The notes beneath the pieces were generated by a model that saw nothing but the letters and a program-made list of their open reading frames with translations, was not told the origin of the DNA and searched no databases. Positions 10,301-17,075 of a stretch of 17,075 nt of DNA are shown here, piece after piece (the stretch's first letter is position 1; each line of letters opens with the position of its first letter). Origin of the DNA: Acanthamoeba castellanii str. Neff (Eukaryota; Discosea; Longamoebia; Acanthamoebidae); assembly GCF_000313135.1 (NCBI RefSeq), contig NW_004457326.1, positions 29,433 through 46,507 on the forward strand, given 5' to 3'. The translations under genes and the position numbers were made by a program.

Positions 10301-13300
10301 ATCATGTCGGCGGCGTAGCTGTCCGACGAGTACTGCTCCAGCACCGGCAGCAGCGACTTGATCTCCTCCGTGGCCTCCACCGCGTCATCGAAGTAGGGCT
10401 TGTGATGCCAGGTGTGGGTGAAGGTCTGCAGACAGCAACGAGTGTGTGAGTGCAACGTGCCAAAGGGAATAAAAGAAAAGAGAAGAGAAAACGGCCGACG
10501 TACGGAGAGCTTGCCAAGGAGGGACCTGATCTTCTCGATGACGCCCGAGGACTCGAAGCGCGCCTTGGCCTGTGGGATGAGGGCCTCGGCCTTGAGGACC
10601 TTCTCCTTGGCGTTCTTGACGTTGCTGGCCACGTAGGTGTCCGAGGTGTAGGCCTCGAGCGCGGGAATTAGCTGCTGGAGCTCCTCGAGCGCCTCGAGGG
10701 CCTTGTTGTAGTACTCCTCGACGTGGAAGCGGTTGATGAAGTCCTGTTGTTGTCGTTGTCGTTGTTGCTGTCACTCGCCAGACTCGCACGCACACCAACA
10801 AAGAGTCGAACAAGTCTTGTGCGAGGACGTACATCAAGCTTGCGGTGCGTCTCAGTCACCTTGTCATTGAGCGGACCGGACTCGAAGCGCGCTGTTCGCC
10901 GAAAAAAAAGGGGGGATAAGTCATGCAAATAATAATAAGTCTCGAACGGCGAAGGGCAATAAAAATGCATAATAATAATAACAAAAATAATAATAATAAA
11001 AGCATGCTATGAAGGGTGCTTACTCTTGGCCTCGGGCAGGACGGCCTCGGTCCTCCGAATCATGTCCCGGGCGTTGGTGAGGGCGGTGGCCACGTAGGAG
11101 TCGGAGGCGTACTGCTCGAGCTCGGGCAGGAGCACCTTGAGCTCCTCGAGGGCCTCGAGGGCCGTGTCGTAGTACTCCTTGACGTGCCAGCGGTTCACGA
11201 AAGGCTGTGAAAGCGAGAGAGAGAGGGCGGTCATGTCAACACATTTGGTTGACCAGAGCAGTGGGAGGCGAGTGGACGTACATCGAGCTTCCTGTAGGTG
11301 TCGACCACCTTGTTCTTGAGCGGCTCGGCGGCGAACTGGACGCCGGCCTTGACGATGAGCTCCTGAGCCTTGGCCATCTTCTCCTTTGCGTTCTTGACCG
11401 CGCTGGCCACATCGCTGTCGATGATGTACACCTCCAGGGCCGGTACCAGCGCCTTGAGCTCATCCATCGCCTCCAACGCGTCGTTGTAGTAGCTTTGCAC
11501 GTGCGGGCGGCTGATGAAATCCTGTGTATCGCGCGCGCCGTGGCGTCAGCTGGAGGAAACAATTTGAACTTCAGGGCAGGGACGTGGCGTACGTTCAGCT
11601 TGGCGTGGGTGGAAGCCACCTTATCCCGCAGCGGCGCCGACTCGAACTTGACTGCACACACGCGTCACAGAAGAAAAAAATATGTCAGTTAGGGGTGAGG
11701 CTCAGCAGGGGATGAGTAGTAGTCGTACTCTTGGCGGCCGAGACGAGGGCTTCGGCCTTGGCGATCTGTCCCTTGGCGGACTTGACGAGATCGTCGACGG
11801 CTGAGTCGGCGACGTAGGCCTCGAGGGCCGGGACGAGCGAGGCCAGCTCCTCGAGGCCCTCCATGGCCGTGTCGAAGTAGCTCTGCACGTGCGGGCGGCT
11901 GATGAAGTCGGTGAGCTTCTCGCGGGACTTCCGGACCAGCTCGACCAGCGGCTTGGACTCGATGCGCGCCTTGGCCAGCGGGATGTTCTTGTTGGCCTTC
12001 TCGACGTTCTCCTTGGCGTTCTTCAGGGTGTTGGTCACGAAGCCGTTGACGTCGCCGAACTGCTCGAGCGCGGGCAGCAGGCCCTGCAGGCGCTCGAGCG
12101 CCTCCGTGGCCACGTTGTAGGCGTTCTCGTCGTGCCACCTGTTGATGAAGTCCTGCAGCTTGCCCGACCACGTCGCGACCTCCACGCGGAGCGTCTCCAC
12201 CGAGCCGTCCTGCTGGTACTTGTTCAACTGTTCACCCAACACGTCAGCACCGCGCCTTGCAGCAGACCCAATGCTGGGGAGGGAGAGCAACTTACGGCGG
12301 CGTCGGCATCGGCAGCAGTCTGCAACGCGGCGACGACGACGCCCTTGGGCTGGGTATCGCCGGGCACGCTGACGCCGACGTGCTGCTCGAGCTCCGTCGC
12401 GTTGGTCCACAGCTCGTCCTTCAGCCGGCGGACCTCATTCGCCTCTGCACGAACACCACCACCACCACCACCACCACCACTCGTGAGAACCGGTGCCGCG
12501 ATGGAAAGGGTGTGTGCTGACGTGGTGGCGGGCGAGAGACGGCAGCAAACCTTTCTCGTTGCAGATGCGGCCGAAGAGGACGCCCTTGAGGTGTCGCTGC
12601 TGGGCATCGGTGGACTTCAGCAGCTCCACCACCTTCTTGAGCTGCTCCGCGCCCTGATCGGCGGTCGAGGCGAGGGCCAGCTTGTTGGCGGCCTCCGCCA
12701 GACCCGCCTGGAACGTCGGCACCTTGGCCTTGGCCTGTGTGTGCGACCACCACCACGCGTTAGCTCACAACACTCCCACCCTCTCAAAAATTGCTGCGCG
12801 AGGTCCTGGTACCTTGTCGAGGGCGCCATATTTGGCGATGAAGACCTCAAGCGCGGGCTCGAGCTCGGCCACGGCATCGGCCAGCTTCTTCAGGTCCGCT
12901 TCCGCTGTTTGGGTTGCGCACAGTTAGCGCTGGAAAAGATGAAAGAAAACAACAATTTCTTTGTTTCATTTCTTCTGCCCGATATCTCAATGTGCCGGTC
13001 ACGCGGGTGTTTGGTGACGATGGCGGTGGTGAAGGGGAGGAGGCGTACCAGGCCTGATGGCGGAGCCGGGCACGAAGATGACGGCGCGAGCGGCGTCCTG
13101 GGCCTTCTTGAGGAGCGCTTCGACGGCCTTGATTTCGGCATCGACCTCCTTGGCCTTGCTTGCTCCGTCGATCGCCGCAGCCGCCTGCACCACCGCAGCC
13201 TCCAGCGCCGGCAGCTTGGCCTGCACCTTGGCGTCGGACCTGTCCAGCTATTTCCCGTACACACGCACAAAAATGTAAGTGAGTATATATTTTTGTGTGT

Positions 13301-13580
13301 GAATATATTTATATTTTTTAATGAGATATTTTTATGAAATTATATGTCATAAAAGTCAAAAAACCATCGAGACAGATGTATAATTGCCATTTTATCTCCG
13401 TTGAGACTGGCAAAGAACGAAAAGGGAATTGGGGGGGGGGTTTACCTGGGCGATTTTGTCGTTGAGTTGGTTGAGGAAGTTCTGAGCCTTGGGCGCTTCG
13501 TTGGGCATGAGGTGGAGGAAGCGAGACGAGTTCTCCAGAGAGCCCTTCAGGGCCTCAGCTTCGCGCAACAGAGCGTCCAT
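1372..13580 (-). CDS. Giant modular repeat protein, 31 exons, 3,148 residues, unknown family
   Basis: Exons from the ATG down: 13446-13580, 13049-13247, 12813-12904, 12551-12734, 12296-12444, 11729-12227, 11593-11651, 11282-11521, 11024-11204, 10833-10891, 10504-10743, 10186-10425, 9840-10079, 9512-9751, 9164-9403, 8845-9084, 8511-8750, 8186-8425, 7602-8081, 7287-7526, 6968-7207, 6658-6897, 6323-6562, 5977-6216, 5125-5886, 4451-5045, 4118-4353, 3684-4027, 3464-3614, 2369-3412, 1372-2289. All junctions have GT/AG ends and keep phase; the total is 9,447 bp including TAA. Residues 1-278 are helical and Ala/Lys/Glu-rich; 279-1799 are 19 repeats of 80 residues; 1800-2025 are three decayed repeats; about 2026-2053 is a hydrophilic hinge; about 2100-3100 are seven modules of a second family; 3104-3148 is a charged tail. 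I see no signal peptide, membrane segment or catalytic motif. The start MDALLREAEAL is the only ATG of the first exon's open frame near its 5' end. Function is unknown; a cytosolic scaffold or rod is a guess. One donor is ambiguous: exon 29 may start at 3470 instead of 3464 (two residues fewer). A 5' untranslated exon cannot be excluded. Confidence 0.88.
1510..4910 (-). repeat. Second repeat family: about seven divergent modules of about 145 residues
   Basis: Seven module openings can be aligned by eye around an (I/V/F)-x-(N/D)W or related strand followed by an aromatic-containing helix: VPICFNWENW (NW at residue 2106), YIDIEFAPF (about 2249), VEAEINWAPT (2409), IAVGINWEAF (2554), VPIEADWSLV (2693), LPFTPNWDFT (2833), LSVEMDLTEV (about 2982). 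Spacings are about 143, 160, 145, 139, 140 and 149 residues. Within a module a helix with hydrophobic spacing is followed by two strand-like runs (for example RVVITLEP, and GDLIVTLNMT or GELHVELDL) and a closing helix. Exon boundaries do not follow the modules, unlike in the helical array. Sequence identity is low, so this is a weaker claim than the 80-residue array. Confidence 0.6.
4065..4114. repeat. TG dinucleotide tract inside an intron
   Basis: The tract is mostly TG with a few TCG interruptions and fills much of the 90-bp intron 4028-4117 of the giant gene. On the coding strand it reads as a CA tract directly after the GTACCA donor. Confidence 0.85.
5125..5886 (-). repeat. Three decayed helical repeats in one exon, then a hydrophilic hinge
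   Basis: This single 762-bp exon codes for residues 1800-2053. R20 (5647-5886) still shows RFVSQWW, CYNAAVESLDEL, LVPRLEAF and KFQAEPLKKK. R21 (about 5410-5646) keeps KW and QGLELQQELQAL. R22 (from about 5409) keeps TFIAKWLQEEEYRKG and AKRLLAKLAQF. Similarity to the array drops stepwise and no introns separate the units. The exon ends with a hinge rich in Asp, Ala, Lys and Pro (ESDDAAASDKPAKKG, then PYQPPKE) that separates the helical array from the C-terminal modules. Confidence 0.75.
6903..6921. repeat. TG dinucleotide tract inside an intron
   Basis: A short, nearly pure TG run near the acceptor of the 70-bp intron 6898-6967, between the exons for R16 and R17. Confidence 0.8.
10892..11023 (-). 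other. AT-rich intron splitting repeat R4, 132 bp
   Basis: A phase 1 intron with GTAAGC donor and AACAG acceptor that interrupts R4 after codon 60. The plus strand shows AATAAT triplet runs (about 10927-11000) and an A run followed by a G run near 10902-10916. The two exon pieces, 181 and 59 bp, add up to exactly 240 bp. Confidence 0.88.
12454..12480. repeat. CCA trinucleotide tract inside an intron
   Basis: About nine CAC/ACC triplets in a row, in the 106-bp intron 12445-12550 of the giant gene. In one minus-strand frame it would read as a Trp run, which is one reason to treat it as intronic and not as part of the exon. Confidence 0.85.
13248..13445 (-). other. First intron of the giant gene, AT-rich, 198 bp
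   Basis: It joins codons ending KIAQ to LDRSD in phase 0. The donor is GTAAAC and the acceptor AAATAG. Unlike every exon here, its middle part (about 13275-13400) is strongly AT-rich with T and A runs, and there is a run of ten G at the donor end (plus strand 13431-13440). It is the longest intron in the window. Confidence 0.85.
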
Positions 13581-14288
13581 GATGGTTCTTTTGTGGTGTA
13601 ATTACAAGACTGACTTGAGTCTGTGGTGATGTACAGGAACGGCGGCTTGTGCGGCGAGACGACCTTCGCACACAAGGACAAGAAAACGACGACACTACAA
13701 AACAGCGGCTCGAGCTTTGGCTTTATGCACACCGGAAGGCTCCCGCGATTGGCCGGCACACGGCGAATGAGCGCGTAAATTGCGGTACCTGGAAGCGGCC
13801 GCCGCGAAGAGGCTCTCTTCCTCTAACTCTGCGGTGTGGCCCACGTTTGACGCACACCGTTCCGGACCCTTTCTCCCTACCTGGAATCGCCAGCTTGTCA
13901 GACACACTCATACTCATACTCACAGCGGGGCTTATTCCCGGAGGCCCAACTGTCTGTGGGCAGCGACGGAGTAACAACACCATTTTCGACTCTCTGTGCA
14001 GTCCCAGCAACGCAGAGGCATTGCTGTGGAGGCCTCTGGAAGAGATGAGTATCTCATGAAGAAGAAGGCGTGTTGGTGGTCCGTTAGCCCGGGTGAGAAA
14101 GAGGAATAGATAGACGTTGGCGCGGTGAAGCTGCTGTCCAGCACGACCCGAAAAGTTGTCGGGTGCTGCGGGTAGCTTTCGAGGAAATTAGCGCTTGGTT
14201 GTGTACTTGGAAATTATGGGTTGCTTTTTATTTACACATACATACTGCTGTATCTACACCGTATCTACACCGCCCCCAAACAATCTAT
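13581..14288. other. Intergenic region between the two minus-strand genes
   Basis: This 708-bp stretch holds the upstream region of the giant repeat gene and the 3' flank of the acyltransferase gene. Open frames here reach 136 codons on the plus strand (from 13649) and 118 or fewer elsewhere. They have mixed base composition, no regular codon bias and no recognisable motif, so I do not call a gene. The part from about 14190 to 14288 is AT-rich and lies just beyond the TAG of the acyltransferase, so it is probably its 3' untranslated region. Confidence 0.6.
13722..13752 (-). promoter_or_regulatory. Possible core promoter elements of the giant repeat gene
   Basis: On the minus strand upstream of the ATG at 13580 there is a CCAAT at 13748-13752, inside GGCCAATCGCGG, and an ATAAA at 13722-13726, inside GCATAAAGCC. 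They are about 140-170 bp from the start codon, so transcription could start near 13690-13700 if ATAAA acts as a TATA-like box. Short motifs like these occur by chance, so support is weak. Confidence 0.3.
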
Positions 14289-17075
14289 CTACATGTGAAG
14301 CACCTTGCCACCATCACGCACAGTACCCTCGTGGGCGGTGCGTTCGACTTCGACAACGCGCTGTTGGTCGACGACAGCCACCATCTCGTCAGTCTCCACG
14401 ACCACCTCAGTGTGCGGGGCGGACACAGCGTGGGCGACCGACGGCGGGATGATCTGCTGCTTCACCGACGGCTTCAGTCGGCACGATTGGTCCAGCGTGA
14501 GGTCGCCAAACACGTAACTGAGAACAACAACATGAGCGGTGTCAGTCGCGTGGTGGTGCCAAGAGGAGAGTGATAGAGAGGTACCGGTATTCACAAAACT
14601 CGGGGTACTTGCACTTGGCAGCCAAATAGTCCCACGCGCAGTCATAGTCTCCGCGAGGCACTCGTGCGTGCTGGCGACCGATGCGAAAAAAGAGAGTCAG
14701 CACTTCATTGAGGACCTCTTCACGAGAGTAGATGAACACCAGAGCCTGTGGACTACCTTATGCGCAAACGAGCCAAACGACGGAATGGACGGACTCCCTT
14801 CGCCATACTCACCGGCCATCTGCTGCAGGACTGTTGGGTGGAGCAGGACAGAGGTCAGGGCCGTCATATGAGTTGGAGCTGAGGGACTGAGGAAATTGGG
14901 CGTACTGGAATGTTCGTGCAGGATCTCCTCCGCAAACTCGCGCAGGAAAACGCGGTTCTTGATGACGTCTCTGTGGTCGACCGCGTCAATCTCCCACACG
15001 GCAGTGGCCGAACCACGTCCGGTCTTGTTCACAGACTCGTAGAACGTGATCAACGGCTCGCCTGATATGGCCATCACGACAATCAGAATCGTTCGCTCAG
15101 CCGCACGTGCGTTCTCGAGAAGTTGTAGCAACGCACCTTGAATAATGATGTCCTTGTTCGGGTCGTCCTTATTGTAGAAACGCTGCGGAATCTTGGTGAC
15201 GGTAACATCGTCGCCCAGCCACCGGTGGCACCACGACAGGGACACATAGGGCACCGTGCCGTCGCCTGCGAAAGGCCCACGCGCTGGGTTAGCAAGACCA
15301 CTGGGGGGGGGGGCAGTCTAATCGAATTAAAATGCAACGCGTGCGGTGGGCAGCGCACCAGACTTGGTGTTGGCGCCGGATGGGTAGGTAGCGCCGGTCA
15401 GCTCAGAGTATATCCTGCCCTTGTCTTCGTAGGTGATGTCCTCGATGCGCCACTGTTCCCTGAGCAGATCGGTGGTGTAGTGGTACCCCAGTTCGGTGCG
15501 CATGTTGATGCCTGTGCCGAGGCCACCACCACCAACCCAATCGAAATTTAGACTACAATCACGCATCTATGTATGCCGGAGCGCAGAAGGCGTTCGGTGT
15601 GGGAACACATACCGTAGGCGCAGATGACCTTCTTGATGGGCGGGCGAGACCAAGTCGTGTAGTGCTCCATGACGGGATCGGAGAGGTAGTACTTGTTGAT
15701 GATGTTGACCGTGTTGTTGACCTTGCTGTCGACCGGGGCGATGTCGTTCAGCGCGTCGAGGATCTGCGACGAGTTGTAGACCTGCGTCCACGGGAAGGGC
15801 TTGACCTTGTCGTTCTTCCGCGCCCTCTTCTTCAGCTGCTCCTGTCGCTTCTGCAGCGCCTCGGCCTTCTGCTGATCATTCGTTTCATTGCTCCGTTCGT
15901 ATTCGGCGTTGGCAGCGGCCAAGAGCGCCTCCTCCTGCTGGCGGATGGCTTCAGTGTCGCGCTGCTGCTGCGTCTTGGCCCAGTCCGCGTTGGCGGTGAT
16001 GGTGATGAGGTTGTCGATCGGCCAGATGTTGCTATGCTCTCCCCGCGGATTGAACGGAATGTTCCACGAAGGTGTACCAAACCTGCACGAGACAGCAACA
16101 AAGCACATTTTCGGTTACTTGATAGAAACCAAAGCAATTGGGCGAAGAGAGAGAGAGAGAGAGAGAAGGACGTACGTGGAGGCCATTTCCCGGGCGAGCT
16201 CGGGGCTGATGCGAGGCAGACCAAAGGTAACACCACTCATGATGCCTTCAAAGGCTTGCGGCGCGCCTGTGACCGGTCGATAGAGAGATGTCGTGAGTGT
16301 TAACGATGAAAGTGAGAAAACGGAAAGTGAGGGTCGAAGGCCTGGCCGTACCGAGCAGGGGAGCACCAACGGCCACATAGGCAGCGATGTTGTCGTCGAG
16401 CCACGCCTGGTACTTGTCCTTCTGGTAGTCTTCAAGCCACTCCAGGAAATACCTGAAGACGTTGTTGCCTGCCGATCACGCAAACAAAAGGTGGTGAGCG
16501 AGGTGGTCGCCACATGCGCATGCGTGGCTGCGTAGGCACCCATAGAGTGAGCCATGACGATGAGGCCGGGGTGGGCGAGCTTCTTCGTCCGGCGCTGGGT
16601 CTCCACGGTGAGCTCGATCTTGACCATGAGCGATCGGAAGAAGTAGTCGCGCTCCTGCAGCTTGCTGGGTGCCAGGCGGAAGTCGTAGGGCGCTGCCACG
16701 ATCGTCGTGCCCGGCTCGTAGTCGAAGATCTCCACCATGGCGCGCACGAACTCTTGCCACACGGTCGACAGAGGCCCAGTCAAAATGCCTGCCACCGCCA
16801 CATCGTGTGGGTTAGGCGCGGCGAGCCTGGGCTGTAGAGTTATAATAAAAGAAGCAGAACCGTACCGGGGTCGAGCTCGCCGATGGCGGTCATGCCCTCG
16901 CCGGGGCGAAGCTTGCACCCATTGGGCGGGTCGGAGAGGTCCTCGGGCACCAGCTTCATGCACTCCACCCAGCACGTCGGGGCGCCCAAGATCTTGGCCA
17001 CATCGATCCAGACTCTGTGTGTGTTGGCGGCCACCGGTGGCGAGACGGTCAGAGTCAGCTTACGTGTCTCGGTAG
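14289..17075 (-). CDS. LCAT/PDAT-family acyltransferase, 3' part of gene
   Basis: Proteins of the lecithin:cholesterol acyltransferase / phospholipid:diacylglycerol acyltransferase family move an acyl chain from a phospholipid to a sterol or diacylglycerol, or act as phospholipases. My exons are 17064-17075 (partial), 16866-17014, 16540-16788, 16352-16468, 16176-16266, 15613-16082, 15359-15511, 14906-15265, 14757-14830, 14585-14670, 14289-14517; they join in phase for 662 residues. In fragment numbering the family features are YDFRLAP near residue 80, the nucleophile elbow AHSMGNNVFRYFLEW (Ser135), VGAPLLGAPQAFEG, FGTPSWNIPF, ICAYGINMRTELGYHY, SGDGTVPYVSL (Asp415) and VDHRDVIKN (His511), a complete candidate triad. 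The elbow and DGTV motifs each form only across a splice junction, which supports the model. Oddities are a Gln/Glu/Lys-rich insert (about 239-300) and an unrecognised C-terminal extension after residue 533. The splice between 14671 and 14830 is uncertain. The missing 5' end should encode the N-terminus. Confidence 0.87.
16146..16167. repeat. GA dinucleotide tract inside an intron
   Basis: A pure GA run in the 93-bp intron 16083-16175 of the acyltransferase gene. On the coding strand it reads as CT near the donor end of the intron. Confidence 0.85.

Larger units (their letters stand above)
5977..12152 (-). repeat. Array of 19 tandem 80-residue helical repeats, mostly one per exon
   Basis: Units in protein order: R1 11910-12152 (81 codons), R2 11729-11909 plus 11593-11651, R3 11282-11521, R4 11024-11204 plus 10833-10891, R5 10504-10743, R6 10186-10425, R7 9840-10079, R8 9512-9751, R9 9164-9403, R10 8845-9084, R11 8511-8750, R12 8186-8425, R13 7842-8081, R14 7602-7841, R15 7287-7526, R16 6968-7207, R17 6658-6897, R18 6323-6562, R19 5977-6216. 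Each unit opens with a [KND]FI-x-x-W-type start, followed by EYYN-x-A-x-EALEEL, LLPALE-x-YASDS, then V-x-x-xIKNAK-x-KIAQAEA, IPQAK-x-KFEAEPL and a closing KLD. The composition and spacing suggest two or three amphipathic helices per unit. Most exons are exactly 240 bp and phase 0 at both ends. Donors are GTACGT or GTACGC, except GTTCGT after R17. I cannot match the unit to a named domain. Confidence 0.93.

Noticed and set aside
5977..12152. The 80-residue units as spectrin, TPR, HEAT or talin-type repeats
   Set aside because: Length and helical character are suggestive, but spectrin repeats are about 106 residues, TPR units 34 and HEAT units about 40, and the conserved positions do not match by eye. 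I leave the family open.
4065..12480. TG, CCA and other short tandem tracts as a CRISPR-like array or mobile element
   Set aside because: They are simple-sequence tracts inside introns, with no spacers, terminal repeats or transposase frame nearby.
11889..13337. A 482-codon open frame on the plus strand
   Set aside because: It runs antisense across several exons and introns of the giant gene, has no recognisable motif, and ends in the AT-rich intron. High GC at third positions keeps the antisense frame open by chance.
13649..14059. A 136-codon plus-strand open frame in the intergenic region
   Set aside because: There is no codon bias like that of the real genes, no motif, and no splice partner; it would overlap the probable promoter of the giant gene.

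Overview
The window looks like nuclear DNA of an amoebozoan protist, most likely Acanthamoeba or a close relative. Three things point there: an actin gene whose product reads like Acanthamoeba actin throughout, GC-rich exons with C or G at most third codon positions, and many short introns (about 50-200 bp) with GTACGT-type donors. There is no bacterial gene organisation, and I see no rRNA, tRNA, CRISPR or transposon. The species is inferred, not proven.

Layout. (1) Positions 2-1085, plus strand: the 3' part of an actin gene, residues 48-375, with one intron. A second, synonymous copy of the last nine actin codons plus a stop lies downstream in the same frame. (2) 1086-1371: the junction between two convergent genes. 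(3) 1372-13580, minus strand: one very large gene that I could assemble end to end. It has 31 exons that all join in phase, 9,447 coding bases and 3,148 residues. (4) 13581-14288: the space between two minus-strand genes, holding the probable promoter of the large gene and the 3' flank of the next. (5) 14289-17075, minus strand: the 3' part of a lecithin:cholesterol / phospholipid:diacylglycerol acyltransferase family gene (11 exons, last one complete, first one cut by the window edge).

The large gene is the main discovery candidate. Its product has a helical N-terminal region (residues 1-278), then 19 clear tandem repeats of 80 residues (279-1799; the first has 81), three decayed repeats (1800-2025), a hydrophilic hinge, a second unrelated family of about seven modules spaced 139-160 residues apart (about 2100-3100), and a highly charged Arg/Glu tail. 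In the array most exons are exactly 240 bp, phase 0 on both sides, and encode exactly one repeat. I do not recognise the protein family. With no signal peptide or membrane segment in view it is probably a cytosolic scaffold or rod protein, but that is inference.

The three genes are not an operon, and nothing in the sequence shows that they work together. Actin and the repeat protein are convergent neighbours; the acyltransferase lies upstream of the repeat gene on the same strand with about 700 bp between them.
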